A stretch of 64,000 bases of DNA from Daucus carota subsp. sativus. Lineage: Eukaryota; Streptophyta; Magnoliopsida; Apiales; Apiaceae. The notes under the pieces were generated by a model that ran no database searches, was not told where the DNA came from, and saw nothing but the letters and a program-made list of their open reading frames with translations. The position numbers and the translations under genes were made by a program. Below, in pieces: positions 1 to 12,718 of the stretch; within the stretch, counting starts at the first letter, position 1, and each line of letters opens with the position of its first letter. The DNA lies in assembly GCF_001625215.2 (NCBI RefSeq), contig NC_030381.2, positions 54,175,214 through 54,239,213 on the forward strand, given 5' to 3'.

Positions 1-212
1 TACCCAGGTGGGATTATTTATATTACTCATTATAATGCATGATTGATTTTGTCTTTTTAATTGATTTTAGGAACTTTGGATTCAAGCAGAACTCTTGGCA
101 ATTTAAGCACAACCTAATTTGATTTTCTGTTGAACTTATTTGCAGAACTCTATACAAGGTTTTAGTTTATAGTTGTAATTTATTTTCTTGAATAATTTTT
201 ATTTGCAAATTA

Positions 213-1212
213 ATGCTTATGGTATTTGTTATACGGTTTGCGTGGCAGCAGGATTGGCCTCAACCCAGCAAAGTTATGTCTTGCAATCCACAAGTCGGGG
301 TGCAGCAACACCGGCTCCGAGACGGTCATGTTGCAGTTCATGAGATGTATGCTTCAAGTGAGAACGTGAATCCAAATACAACATCCAGAATAAAGCTTGC
401 GTTTGGTACATCATCTCATCTTCAGTGCAAGAAATATGGGAGTCAACACCATGCATCAGGTAATGCCATTTTCTGATGCTTAGTTTATAATAATGATCCT
501 TGCCACTGTTTGCACTTTGTTAGTTCAGAAAAACAGAATTTTTTCTTGAACAAGAGAAAATGATATGAGGGATCAATGCCGCATCTACTGTTTGTTGGTT
601 CAGTCACTATGACCTATGGGCACAATAAGCATTCTGGGCAATAAGGAGGCATGAGAGATCTGCAGTTATTCTATTTCTCTGTAGGAGAACATTTGCACCC
701 TCATTTGTTGTTTTCAGTAGACTTGATCAAGAAACCCATTTGACTTCTAATTTGCCAATCCACAAGTCAAGTATGTCCTATGTACCGGGATGGCAATTTA
801 GTTTCATGGAATATAAAAGATCTTTGTAGACATAGTATAAGGGCTGCCACCCCTCAGAGTGCATAAGTTCTCAGAAAGAAGTTTTGTTGTCATTTGTTTC
901 CTTAAAGATTCAAAGATCTTTAATACATAATATGTATTAGTAGCCACTTGGACCATTCTATAAGGGCCAAACATAAATAAAAATATGATCTTGCCAAGTA
1001 AGCTTAAGCATGAGTATGCATGACATCACTGTGAGACCAAATTATGTTATAGTCTTAACACATTCTAAAATACTACAAGTAATGTCAGGGAAAACTCTTT
1101 TGTTATATAATTATGTTCCCTTTATTTTGTTATTCCTTTTATACTTATAAGATCAAATAATACTTTCAATCCAGGTTCACGTCTGGAAACTCTAACTCTC
1201 GCCGATAATTAA
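213..1212 (+). other. Doubtful two-exon gene fragment
   Basis: An open stretch 213-459 ends in a good donor (CAG then GTAATG). A second stretch starts after a good acceptor at 1175, joins in phase, and stops at 1212, giving the C-terminal residues SRLETLTLADN. The coding potential is weak and I recognise no domain. The start at 213 may lie inside an intron, because another plausible acceptor (GCAG) sits near 252. It lies upstream of a Helitron-like 3' end at 2741, so it could be a captured gene fragment, or the tail of a gene entering from the left edge. Confidence 0.2.
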
Positions 1213-2458
1213 TGCCAGATGCCATCGCATCCTACCTAAGCATCAGGTGAAATAAACTTTTGTGATTTCCGGATATTATTTGCTCATTAACTTCTTTAAT
1301 TACCTGATGTTCCCTTAATGCATTTTAATTATTTCCTTTTTTACTTACAACGTAGGTTCCAATATTCCAAATCGAACTCAATCCAATCATCCATGTCATG
1401 GGTTTCAAAAATTAACTCAAGCCTCACGATATGATGCTGCATCATTGTCTAATCATGACGTTTAGTCCAAATTTGTATCTTTATTTTTATACATGTGTAT
1501 TCTGAGTATTGCCTGGTATTGTAGGTTCCCAAAAATGTTCCTGTAATACTTTCATGTAGCTCAGAAATGTTCCGGTAGCTTTCATATATTGTATTAAGAT
1601 TGCTATAGAATGTGACTTTTTCTTACTCAATATAGACCTCATCTTCTTGAAAACAGCCTGCTTCTTATTACTTTTGTTATATTGACCGTTACTTTGAGTT
1701 CTGTTATATTGACCATTACTTTAAGTTTTGTGGCTATTACAATTAACAATGTGTTAGTGCTTTGCATATCATGCTTTGCTCATTTGGTCGGCAGGTTTGA
1801 GACTATGATTCTAAATTACAAATTACAAATTACTATTTGGTTATGCTCTCCGTAACTATTCTGGTTTGGTAGATGTTCATTGCCATTATATTAATGTGAA
1901 GCGAGTATTAGACCTGAATTTTAACTCGGACTCTAACTTGGACTGCATGAACATTCGACTCAACTTTGGCCTTGGTGAAGTCTTTCAAAATCTGGCACCT
2001 ACTATCATGGTAGTAGTGCAAATAAGCTACTCAACACTTTAAACAACATGACTTTCAAAATTTATGGTGTTAAATGCTTTCTTATAGCTAAATCTTCAGG
2101 TGGTATTGTTATCAAAGAGCCATATGCCAACACTTCGGCACGTGGTCAACTGGTTTAATGAAGAATAAAAATTAATCAGACTTCCAAGAATTGAGTGGTG
2201 CATTCCAAGTGTGATCGCATATAATTGAGAGCTACTACCGCGTTCATTTGTTTTGGTGATTATCTTCATGTGTGGAGACAGTGATAGAATGCAGTTCAGT
2301 GTCATAAGGCTTTGTTCAGGTTCAGGTTTTTTGCAGAGATATACAACCAGTGGACCTGTGCCTGCAAATTAAATAATAAGATATGGGTCAAGGCATAATA
2401 ATTGTGGTCTACGCGATATAGTTAGTACAAATTACAATCAAATATTTGAATATAAATA
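1213..2458. other. Intergenic or repeat DNA, no gene seen
   Basis: No convincing coding exon is visible. The part from about 2000 onward is a diverged copy of the sequence at about 3870-4440; shared blocks surround TTGGTG, GTGATA and AATAATTGTGG. I read it as the body of a repeat element ending at 2744. Confidence 0.5.
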
Positions 2459-2744
2459 CTCCCTCTGTTTTTTTTATATGTCACTTTTGACTTGGGCACG
2501 TACCTTTAGGTGCATTGACCGGATAGCAAAAATTATTTTTTTTAATTGCTTTTTTTGTGAATTAAAATTTTGGTTATATATTTTTATTCATAAAAAGAAA
2601 AATTCAAAAATAATAATTTTAACTACCCGGTCAAAGCACTTAAAAGTGTGTGCCAAAAAATCAAACGTCATATATTAAAAAAACAGAGGGAGTAATATAA
2701 GCATCACCGTGTGCGAAGCACGTTCGCACACGCAAGAATACTAG
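2000..2744 (+). mobile_element. Helitron-like 3' end, copy 1
   Basis: A perfect 10-bp-stem hairpin (2708-2732, arms CGTGTGCGAA and TTCGCACACG, 5-base loop) is followed 8 bases later by CTAG at 2741-2744. This matches the usual Helitron 3' terminus of a hairpin then CTRR. The base after CTAG is C rather than the usual T, so the exact end is uncertain. The upstream sequence is related to the copy ending at 4479. The left boundary was not found. Confidence 0.45.
2459..2692. mobile_element. Stowaway-like MITE (CTCCCTC ends)
   Basis: The 234 bp element begins CTCCCTCTGTTT and ends AAACAGAGGGAG, a clear terminal inverted repeat. A TA dinucleotide lies at each flank (2457-2458 and 2693-2694), as expected for Tc1/mariner-type insertion. 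It has inserted into the Helitron-like repeat that ends at 2744. Confidence 0.85.
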
Positions 2745-3324
2745 CCGGCTGGCAAAAGAACAATTTTCGGCTGGCAAAAGAAGGGTCAGAACATGAATGA
2801 ACCCACGTGTCTACGGGTTTTGAAACATCCGGTTATGTAGCTCAAGAATATGCGGCTGGAGGTTAATTCCACATAATCAGTTGTTAAAATGGTTCAACAT
2901 ATAACATATGTTCTTTTGCATAGTCTTGATATTTTTTTGGCATTTTAACTTGGTGTGTTACTTGGCACAATCAGAAATGTTCTATTCTACATGTCATGCT
3001 GTACAGGTTTTCGCATTTTGTCGGCTAACTGAGAAGTGAACTCCTTGCACCAGGATAATGTAGTTTATGATTTCTATACTGTATTCTTTTATCTCAAATA
3101 AGAATAAGAAAAATTACTTAGCACACAATTATTTTATGATTTTCTGTAACTCAAATACAGATTGTGTATGATTAGAACGAAGTTAAGTTTGTAGAATGTA
3201 AAAAGTACATATTGAAAATTTTTATTCTAACTAGAAATTACTTTGTCAACTATCATCAAAATAATCATTTCAATTCATTAATACTATTTTAGTCCATATT
3301 CAAAAATAATTAAGTTATTTTTAA

Positions 3325-3440
3325 GGACATTATTAACTAATTTGTTTATTATGTTATTTGATAATAAAATATTTTTTAAGGACATTAATACTATTTTATT
3401 TGTTTATTATATTATTTGATAATAAATATTTTTTAAAAAT
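3325..3440. repeat. Short tandem duplication, AT-rich
   Basis: Two diverged copies of a unit of about 60 bp lie side by side. Each carries TTGTTTATTAT, TTATTTGATAATAAA and a TTTTTTAA tract. Confidence 0.6.
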
Positions 3441-3869
3441 TATTGTGATTAAACTTTTTCAAATATTTACCTGATGTTTACATATTTATTTGTCATTATA
3501 TTTGAAGTGTATTACTAAAGACATTGTAATAAGCTTAACTCAAATTAGTTATTAAGTTTTTTAAGATATTTCACTAATCTGCTTAATATATGTCTGTATC
3601 GTTATTTTTAAAGTGCATTATTAAATTGATTATCTACTCCATGATCAAACTGAATGAGGAGATCATCATCGGTTCCTCAATGTTCACTTTTTCATTCATA
3701 TTCGTATTTTCAAACTATTCGCAATAGATGTTAATTAAGTTAGTTGTGTTTTTCCAAACTTTATAGAATGCTTTAGATTAATGTTACATCCAAGCCTTAT
3801 AGATGGCTTTGCATTTGGTCCGAAGTATTTTATATTTTTGACTACTTATCAAATTTAACAACAGTGTCG

Positions 3870-4479
3870 CACTTGGATGAAAATAAGACGATCCTTTCAA
3901 TAGCAAGAAATAAGCTAAACAAACTTTAAAGCATTGGTTCACAAAGTGATTAAAGTCTGCACGTGCAAAGCAATGTGACCAGTTTAGAATACTTTGATCT
4001 ACAGCTTATATTCTGATTTAAGTTTATCCCAGAAACTATTTCTGACGATTTAAACTTATCCCAGAAACTACTTCTGGCATGACGAGAGATATTATTTCAT
4101 TCCTTTGTCTTGGTGCTTATTTTCAAATATGCAAGCGGTGATAAAATGTAGTTCATTAGTCTCGGGCTTTGCTCAAGTTTTTGTATTTTGCACAAATAAA
4201 CAATCAGATGTCCTGTGTTTGCATGCACTTTGTTTGTTTTGCCTCAAATTAGAAGGTTAATGTTCCGATCGTGTCTGAAGCATCTGATATTCAGTCTGGT
4301 CTAAAAAATTAAATTTGAGTGAATTACAGATTGAATCACCGAAAGTTTAATAATAAATTATAGATCAAGGTGTAATAATTGTGGTTCACACGTTACAATT
4401 TAGAACACATTAAAATTAATTATTTAAATATTAAAATTATAAGCATTACCCGTGTGCGAAGCACGGGCCAAATTGCTAG
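3870..4479 (+). mobile_element. Helitron-like 3' end, copy 2
   Basis: The sequence ends with the hairpin CCCGTGTGCGAAGCACGGG (4449-4467), an 8-base spacer, then CTAG at 4476-4479 followed by T. That is the textbook Helitron terminus, with insertion between A and T. The preceding 500 bases are recognisably related to those before 2744. No Rep/helicase coding sequence is visible, so this is a non-autonomous element. The left boundary was not found. Confidence 0.6.
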
Positions 4480-7400
4480 TTATCCTAATAGCAACATGTA
4501 CTAAATTAATATTAATTATGGTTTGAGGCCCATGATGTTAACACTATTATCAAATTGAAGTCTTGTTGTCAAAATTTTGTTATTTATCAATTATATTTAG
4601 TTTCGTTCATCAGAGCTGGTAGTTAATTAATCTTCCTGGATTTTGTTTGATAGTACCTGGTGACGTAAAAGTTTCGGTTACTTATCCGATGGAAGGTGCT
4701 GAATTAGCAACAACAATTTAAGGTTTTTGTACACCTTAACTTAAGATTTAAATGTAAAATATAATGGATATGGAGTATGGAGGTTTAACTATCTTATTTC
4801 CGTTTTTTAAATATCTTTTTTTTTGAAGATAATATTTTAAATATCTTTTTTTTTTGTTTTGTAGGGAAAACGATATTATTTATATGCTTCTTGAGCATAA
4901 CATACTTTAAGAAGTGTTAAATATGGTTATACGCGTTTGTATCAGAACACTTGTTCCATGATCATTCATATTTATTTATTTTATAGTAAAATATGTTGAA
5001 ATCGAGAATCGACACTTTGATATTTTAAAATCTCCGATCCAAAACTTGAACTTTTGAATTTATTGAACCCCACATTTTTGATTTCAGATTCGGTTTTCAG
5101 ATTATATTTATATGCAATTATCTAGAAAAAACTTGGATTTCTAATTATATCCATACCTAAAAATTTTGAGTTTCATGTATATCCCGATCCAAAATCCGCG
5201 GGATTCGATTCAGAACCGATTAGGGAATAGATAAAAAAAAATTGGATTTGAATTTGAATTATGTCTTATGTGATCCGATTTCGATCTAATTATCATCCAT
5301 GTTGGTCGGTTGCTATAATTTTTTCAAATTTTTAAACCAATTTAAAAATAAACAAAACATGTTTCAAACTATTAACAAATTATCTATTAATATATTTTAA
5401 TATATTTTTTTTAAAAAATCGTCCAATAAAAGACATGGGAACATTTAATCATTACTTACAAAATTCAGAAACTTATTCCCATTTGCGCCGGGGAGTCCGG
5501 CAATGCGGAGACCTACTATGGAGTCAAGTCCGTTTACCTCTTTTCCGCAATCATTCATGTACATAATCTTCTTTCCATTTTCATGATAAATTATTTTTCC
5601 GTCTCATTTATTTCAATTATATTTGAACTTTTATATATCATATATTATTATTCACATTTAGTATTATTATAAATTAAATATTATTTATTTTAATATATTA
5701 ATTTAAATGAATAATAATAATGATAGACAAAAAAGGGAAAAAATTTAACGGCATCGCGACAGCATAATATAGGATATCGAGTCAAACCGTTGACAAACTC
5801 ATGTGAATCAAATGCTCAAACATGCAAATACGTGTGAGATATTATTATACGGCATGATTACAAAAACTAATTGTTTTTGTTCGTAGGTTAAGTTGATAAT
5901 TACAATAAAAAGTTATTCGGTAAGAATATCTATAGTATGACTAAAATATTATAAAGTTAAATATATAAAATTTGATGAACGATGTTTCAATCATATTTAA
6001 AAATAAAATATTGTTATCATTTTAAATTGTTATAACTTAAATATGTATTTTATTACGATATACTTGATAATGTATAATCTTCTTATAAGTGTCTTGTGTA
6101 AAATTATAAAAATTGACTGAAATTCTAGATAAACAAAATTTTAAGTAAAGACATTTCGTGGATATGTTTCTAGATTGGATTTCCCAAACTAGGCCCATAG
6201 TTGCAAAACACACATTTTTGCCCATAAATGTCTTAATCTTAACTTAATGGTTTAAAGGTATTGGGTCTTCTAATATGCTATGTTTGCTCAAGTAGGTTGG
6301 CCCATGAACTGATGAACCCACGAAACTTCTGACATACTGTATCTGCTAGAACCCAAATAGCAAATTTTTGCAATTTTATTTTTATGGAGTCAAAATATCA
6401 ATTATATATATTATAATAAAATTTTATACTCTCTTTTATCTATTGTATAAGTTGTTTGACTTTTTAAACAACATATTTAAGAGGTTTGACCATATATTTT
6501 AAATTAATATTTTTAAATTTTCCTTTCTAAAATAAAAATATTTATACTATATTTTTGTATAATTTTTTTAAAAATAAATTTTAAATATGTGGTACCCTCC
6601 TGTTCCAAAAGAAACAACAGAGGATAAACCCATCATATGGGCTATCTAATCGTGCTCAATATTAATATAATTGTTTACATTCGCATTTTTATGATTCTCT
6701 TGACGCGAGAGTTTGTATTTGGTCCGCTGTGTTAACTTTTATTCTCACTAAAAATATATGAAATATGGTGTTATTATCCTCTCAGGCGTGCTTCACTATG
6801 ATCGAATAATACCCGATTACATTTTCCGGAGAGATTATTTGGCACGGTCAGGTTTTGAGCAATGAAAATGTCGTCATTGAGTTTTGCTGAAACGACGTCG
6901 TTTAATAAGAGAGTTGGAGGTGCTGGTGCCTGGTAGTTGTAGGAGTAGTAATTAGATTAATGATTCCGGGTTTGATAAAGAAACTAATTAAAATTAAAAC
7001 TTTTTTTAGTTAAAATAATTCTGTTATTTTGTGTTCGGAAAAAAGATTCCAAAAATCATTATTTTAAGCTAAATGGACCTCAATGTCATGTTCTGAAAAG
7101 GTCTCCACTTTCACTTCAAGACACGACTTGAAGTTGTGTTATCATTTTTTTTAAGGAAAACATGACTTGAATTTGCTTCTTCAGCTGAAAACACGACTTT
7201 AAGTTGCGATTTTATAACACAACACAAAATCGCGTTTTGAAATGGCAGCTAAGGGACATTTTTTTAAAAAATAATATAAACTTTTTACTTCTGAATAGTG
7301 ACATTTGGGACCAACAACCCTTGTGTTCATCGTATCATACCAGGAAATCATATAGCATAATATAAAGGTGGGGTGCTGTAGATGATAAGTGTTGGCATTG

Positions 7401-7684
7401 TAGCAGTTTTTGCATCTCAGTACGAATACAATGTTACTGAGTATTAATGTTAGTGACTTGAACTCTCGATATCTTGTTATGATATGATCATAAACTCAAT
7501 CCCACCTTAAATTCGAAGGTGTTATTTCAGATTCATGTAATTCATATTTGTAAACTGTAGACGATTTATAGAACTTGATCTTGCATTCAGGTGTTTATCA
7601 TACTCTTGTAACTTTATTTGGTCTTACAATAATATTATTTGATATGCTTATTAGGCTCAAATCATTTCACCGGAATGAAGTTGT
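4480..7684. other. Intergenic AT-rich DNA
   Basis: No supported gene. It contains a degraded CTCCCT-type element (about 6429-6610), a copy of a dispersed repeat (6665-6772) that also occurs twice in the peroxidase intron, and short repeated ACACGACTT-AAGTTG words at 7120-7220. Confidence 0.6.
6665..6772. repeat. Dispersed repeat, copy 1 of 3
   Basis: About 105 bp, with blocks TGTTTACATTCGC, ATGATTCTCTTGACGCGAGAG and GTGTTATTAT. It matches 18510-18612 closely and 18686-18790 more loosely. The family is unknown. The TTCTCTTGACGCGAGAG block contains a small inverted repeat. Confidence 0.6.
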
Positions 7685-9470
7685 TTAAGCACAGCCTTTA
7701 GCCGCAAACCCTAACTTCCCTCCTGCAACATCATAGACAACTTGCATAGTCTTCTGCTGAACATTCCCGAAAATTAGCGCATCAGATGGATCACTGTTAG
7801 GGGCGAAGGCGAGACACACTCGATTCGAATTGGGCACGTACACAACTCCGGAATCATCAAGATCAATTTTCGTGTTACCACCGAAAACAATGCTGATGGT
7901 TGGAATCTTCATTGTACCGTATATACTCAAGTCGTAACATGTGTCAAATATGGAAACTGGTCTCGCCAGTGGATAACTGGTCATCTGTTTCCTGAACGCG
8001 TCTCGTAATGCTGTATAAGCTGGCAGAGGTAAACGTGTGATAATAGTGCCAGAATCGATGATGGATAAAGGGGTACTGGAGAACACAGTAGGACTAATTT
8101 GAAGTTTCTGGCCGCCTACGTACATTGCAAGAATGTCGATGGAGTAAAATGTTTTGTCTGGCGAAGTACTGAATGGAGTGTATTGTACTGAGTTTGAGAC
8201 GGATGATTTTCCGAAAGTCAAGTACCCTGTTTTACTGGCTTTAGACGGAAGACAGTAGGAGAAAACTTGTCCGTATTGTTTCGATGTTTGTTGAAGAATA
8301 GAAAGTGGATCTCTGCCTAGTCCGAGTACTCCAGCGGTCTGACCAAACCGACCTTGATTGTTTTGGCCACATCCGAAGAAGAAATTGGGGACGACATCGG
8401 TAGGAGTTAGCGTTAATGTATCTTTCGCGAAGAAACCTACCGAGGAGGAGTTGTCACCGTATAAGGTTCTGTATATACATGTGGTTCCCCCAGCGATACA
8501 GTCTGGAGTGATCCCTGTCGCGGATTTAAGTTTATTACACTGAGGTGTACGACATGAGATGTTCGAATAAGTAGAGGATTTTGAAGGATCGAAAATCAAA
8601 TCGGTTGGGCCTGGTCATAGCATGATATTGAGCATGGTTCACATTGTGTCCATGTCAGGGAACTTCCAGTGTCGAAAACTAGGGACAAGTCGTTTTTTGG
8701 TGTTCCCAGACCGAATGTGACAAGGTAGTTGCTAGTGGCGAATGACAAGCCTGATTTTGCTGGAAACGTGACAAAATCAGTGGAAGCGAAGGTGTTTCGA
8801 GCTGCATTGAAACCAATTCGCGAGTTGATTGATTTTACTCGGGATTCATCGGCAGCTAGGAGTTCTAATGCTGATGGCATTGACGATTCTTTTGTTTTGT
8901 GGCATGGTCCATGTTTGTGCACTACTCTGAGTGATGAAGATGATGGTAGTTTGTGACCTGTTAAATCGTTACACTGCTGTTAGAACGTAATATAGACAGA
9001 ATTATGTACAGAATGACGTGGATTCCCTGTCAGTATTCTTACTTCGTGAATACTCTGACTCAGGAACGAATGTGTAGAACATGTATATATAAGCATGTAG
9101 AGATTAATGATATGATATTTTTTTAAATGCTTACAAGTTTGTATGTGCATGTGTCATTTGACTAGGCTTATAAGTAGTTTATAAATCGAAAATATATATG
9201 TAATTTTCGGTTTATAAACTAGTACCGAGCCCTTGAAAGAGTTCAAAGGGAGAAAAGAAAGGAACCTTGTGAAGAGGAGTCGCAGACAGAATCTGGAAGA
9301 ATAGAACTGAGTTTAATGGTATGAAACTCATGTGATTCTGAGGCCAAGAGCTTTCTGTCAGCAGCCGCAACTCCATTATTGAAAAAAGAAACCAGGACTG
9401 AGCTTGCTACGAGTAAACAAAAGAAATGATCAAGTGGATTAGAGGAGGAAACAGTAGTTGGATTTCCCAT
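7685..9470 (-). pseudogene. Nepenthesin-type aspartic protease, copy 1, frameshifted
   Basis: Two exons are clear: 9470-9266 (start at MGNPTTVSS, a hydrophobic signal segment, then the propeptide) and 8957-7685. Both catalytic motifs are present, FDTGSS and IDSGT, along with the HGPCHK propeptide motif and the many cysteines typical of the plant nepenthesin/CND41-like A1 family. Such enzymes are secreted or organellar acid proteases. The reading frame is broken at about 8598 by a 5-bp tandem duplication (GATTT twice) that makes an immediate TGA after AQPI. The rest of the second exon stays open to the normal stop. Without the insertion the protein would be about 490 residues, a usual family length. 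A TATA box (TATATAAAGG, about 9545-9552) remains about 75 bp upstream. This copy forms an inverted pair with the one at 15807-17495. I infer a recent pseudogene, though a sequencing error at the duplication is possible. Confidence 0.85.
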
Positions 9471-9544
9471 TGAGCAAAGGAATGTAATTCTGTTCAAACT
9501 GCATGCAGCTGCTCTTCCAACTATCTTTCCACAATCACTAAGCC

Positions 9545-9552
9545 TTTATATA
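9545..9552 (-). promoter_or_regulatory. TATA box of protease copy 1
   Basis: Read on the minus strand the sequence is TATATAAAGGCTTAGTGAT, lying about 75 bp before the start codon. The same motif is conserved in front of the inverted copy (15729-15735), so the promoter was duplicated with the gene. Confidence 0.6.
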
Positions 9553-10303
9553 GCTGGTTAGTATACACTTGACCCTAGATGTATGGTTTTCGTGTATTCT
9601 TAACTTATCTCGTTATATAGAGTATATGTTTGTGCTTAAAGTTTCAACATGCATTTTGAAGTCTCTTAAAACAAGCAAAAATTTTAAAAGTAAATTATAA
9701 AATTATATTTTAATAACATTTTGAAATACATGTTAAGTTATAAAAAAAATTATATAGAATGGGCGAGGCGGAGGGAGCATAAATTTATTTGGATTGTAAC
9801 CCTTTCTTCCAGGTCACCCAGGTAGGACAACTCACCCATTATATGCTAAGGGAAATTCTAAGAAAATAAAAATAAAAAATAAATTAATTAATGAAATATT
9901 TTTTTAAATATCTATATTTTTAAAAGATTCAGAGACACGGTCCAAGTTGTATATAAAATTACAAGTCTGGGTTGAAATTAGTTGCAACATTCGTATTTGA
10001 GATTCCATATATGATTGCACTGTATTTTTGAAATTTTTCTGCAACTTGGGTACTTTTCAAAAAAATAAAATAAAATTGTATTTGCTGGTAACAAATGTTA
10101 TATTATTTAAAAATATATAAATAATATTAAAAAATAAATGAGCATGATTTTTTTCATAATAAATTTTTAATTTAAGATGTCTTGTAAAGTTACTGGAACT
10201 AAGATCGCCAAGCACCCAAGAGTTGCACATAAATGCTCCATGATGACGAAGACTTGTCTTTTCTTCTTCCCCACTTATCTATATATTTTTGTCTAGCATG
10301 TAA

Positions 10304-10679
10304 GAGCAAGTCCAACAATGTCCTAGTTAGAGCCCCAAATATAATATAAAATATGATGTCCTAGTGATTTAGGACATGGTTATGTAAGTTCAACTCCAAC
10401 AATGTGCCTTATTTTCAATATATGTTTAATATTTTATTATTAAAGACTCCCTTTCATAATTAAAGCACAACATAAAGTAGAGGGAGAAAGAGAATGGATA
10501 TAAGATTTTATATTAAAATATAGGATAGGGCAAGGAGAGAAGTGCCCTATTAATAAGGCTTCAAAGAGGTTGTCTTAGTGATATAAGGCATCACTAGAAC
10601 ACTGTTGGATCAACATTTTTCATGAAATGCCTCAAATTATGACTTAGGACAAGTTATAGGGCTTCTCTTGGACTTGCTC
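10304..10679. mobile_element. Tourist-like (PIF/Harbinger) MITE
   Basis: 376 bp with termini GAGCAAGTCCAACA and TTGGACTTGCTC. It is flanked by the 3-bp target duplication TAA (10301-10303 and 10680-10682), as PIF/Harbinger elements produce. No coding capacity. Confidence 0.85.
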
Positions 10680-10789
10680 TAACTTCTATTTTCTTACACA
10701 TCTTAATTCTCAAATGCAGAACATGTTTCATATGCTTCTGCATGCATCTACAGCTAAACATATCTACTCATAATTAAAAAAAATTAGGA

Positions 10790-10885
10790 GCTAAATTTTT
10801 TTTTTTGTAGGAACTAATCTAATTTTTACATTTTGGCTAAAAAATTTTGTAGGAACTAGTCTAATTTTTACATTTTGTTGTATAT
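10790..10885. repeat. Tandem pair of about 50 bp
   Basis: Two copies of a unit containing TTTGTAGGAACTA(A/G)TCTAATTTTTACATTTT lie in tandem. The right arm of the inverted duplication has related, less regular sequence near 14690-14760. Confidence 0.6.
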
Positions 10886-11101
10886 ATAAAAAATAAGTTT
10901 TTGTTTTTTAAAATTCAGGAGGCTTTAGCCCCTCGTCCCTTCTTCCACGCTGGTGGTAGAAGTCGTTCGAGATCCAGGATGTAAGATATATGTGGAAAAA
11001 CATGACCAGCAGCACTGAGTACTTGCTCATTTAAATTATGTTCGCGACTTCGAGTACCCGAAATATTATTATCTTATCAAGTAGTAAAAGCTTAGACTAC
11101 A

Positions 11102-11157
11102 TGCGTTAACTTAGATTTTTTTTTTTTTTTTTTTTGAAGTTTGCGTTAACTTAGATT
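11102..11157. repeat. Tiny poly(T) insertion with 16-bp target duplication
   Basis: TGCGTTAACTTAGATT occurs at 11102-11117 and again at 11142-11157. Between them lie only a T run and GAAGTT. Read on the other strand this is a short A-tailed insertion, which looks like an extremely truncated retroposition product. Confidence 0.6.
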
Positions 11158-11283
11158 AGTTGTTCATAACTTCTGAATTTTTATACTTACACGGAGGTGG
11201 AAGTAGAAGACATCTGAGGATTTAACTAATAAATTAGTACGGTTATTTTATTTTAATCAACTCCATTAAAAATATTTTTATAT

Positions 11284-11384
11284 AACCTTTTTTCTCAAAT
11301 TCGAAAGTTTGAAGTATAATTCAGTACGATTATTTTATTTGATTATACTTCAAACTTTCGAATTCGAGAAAGAAAGTTTTATAA
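11284..11384. repeat. Inverted repeat around 11330
   Basis: The words CAAATTCGAAAGTTTGAAGTATAA and, just downstream, its near-complement TTATACTTCAAACTTTCGAATT form two arms of about 40 bp with a spacer of about 25 bp. AAAATATTTTTATA and TATAAGAGTATTTTT extend the arms outward. This is probably a small foldback remnant. Confidence 0.6.
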
Positions 11385-12718
11385 GAGTATTTTTCAATAG
11401 GGTTGACTAAAATGATTTATAGAATATTTTGAGATAATTATTAAATCTGTAAGTTACTATGATTCGAAGATACGATTATATTTTAAAAATTCATTTTATT
11501 AATATTTTAAATTGTTATAAATAAAATACATCGTTTCAATATGTTATAAATGACATGAATTATTTTTATAGATTTTTTACAAGTTTGTACATATTCGACA
11601 AACATAGTCAATATGAGAAAGTTACAAACAAGTTAATGTATAATCACAATTATTTTCTTATAATTTTTATATTTTTTTGATATATAATATATATTAATAA
11701 TTTTTAACTCAGAGTTTACCTGGCGGGAGATTCTCGTTACTTTACATGCCAATGAAGTTTAACACGGAAGTGTTATAGGATTTGAGAGACTTGAAGTTTC
11801 AGTGTTTTATGTCATATCGATGGATCTAAACGACACAACAAGAAGGAAAGCTTTCAACTCAATTGTTCCATGCCTCATGTGATTAATTTGTGAACACCCA
11901 TTGGCTTAAAAGTTGGAATCTTCCATTGCGTTTTGTTTTGCTGAATCTTACTAGCTGTGTTTTATTCGCATGTGAGCTGTGAGTTTGTGATATGACATCC
12001 TGTATGGGTTATGTCTGGTACAGTAGTTTGCATATTATTTCGGGAATGGCCGAATTTGAAACCCATTCTCAAAAATCACGTGTCGACTAGACTTTAAATA
12101 AATAATTAACATTTTCTTTATTTTTATCTTATATTTTAATATTTTTAAATAATTTGATGATATAATTATTTTTTTAAATTTAACTTTTTATGAGTATGAT
12201 ATGCAAGCAGAATTATAATTTGCACAAAGTAATAATTTTATTATACAGTGAAAACGCCTAGGTGTAATTTAAAGTGTTAAATAATAATTGAACTTACTTA
12301 TTCGTAAAAACTTTAAATTGAGCAAAAATTGAGATGATAGTTCTTTTATTTCTTTTGTTTTGCCAAACCCCTTATATATTTTTAAATAAGATTAATCCAC
12401 TATTTCTGGTACATACTTTCTTGTCAATTCGAATTTTGAAGAAAATAAAAGACTGCAATTAAATATAAGAAATCCCTTTATTCAACAAAAAAAAAAACCC
12501 ATATAAAATCGATTTTGGTAGTTCTTTCTCTCTCTTTTTTTTTCCATGAAAAGCCATATTTTATTTTTTAAAGGCATACTATAATAATTCATTTCCAGCA
12601 GAGCTTGAAAATGAGAGCGTGGATTTCATAATCAATCATATCCATGTTTTAGTTATTTTCTGTAGACATTGGTAAATGACTAATCAACTTGGATCAGGTG
12701 ATTAGAGCAATCACAAAC

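Larger units (their letters stand above)
7685..10981. repeat. Left arm of a large inverted duplication
   Basis: This segment, inverted, corresponds to 14588-17495. Besides the protease gene it shares promoter sequence and a distal block around CTGGATCTCGAACG, CCAGCGTGG and AAGGGACGAGGGGCTAA (left copy about 10918-10981 on the minus strand). The left arm also contains a later Tourist insertion (10304-10679) and is therefore longer than the right arm. Confidence 0.8.

Noticed and set aside
4805-4856. Fourth tiny poly(T) insertion with TTTTAAATATC repeats
   Set aside because: Both repeats are followed by T runs, so a simple tandem duplication explains it as well as a retroposition; kept only as a weak mention.
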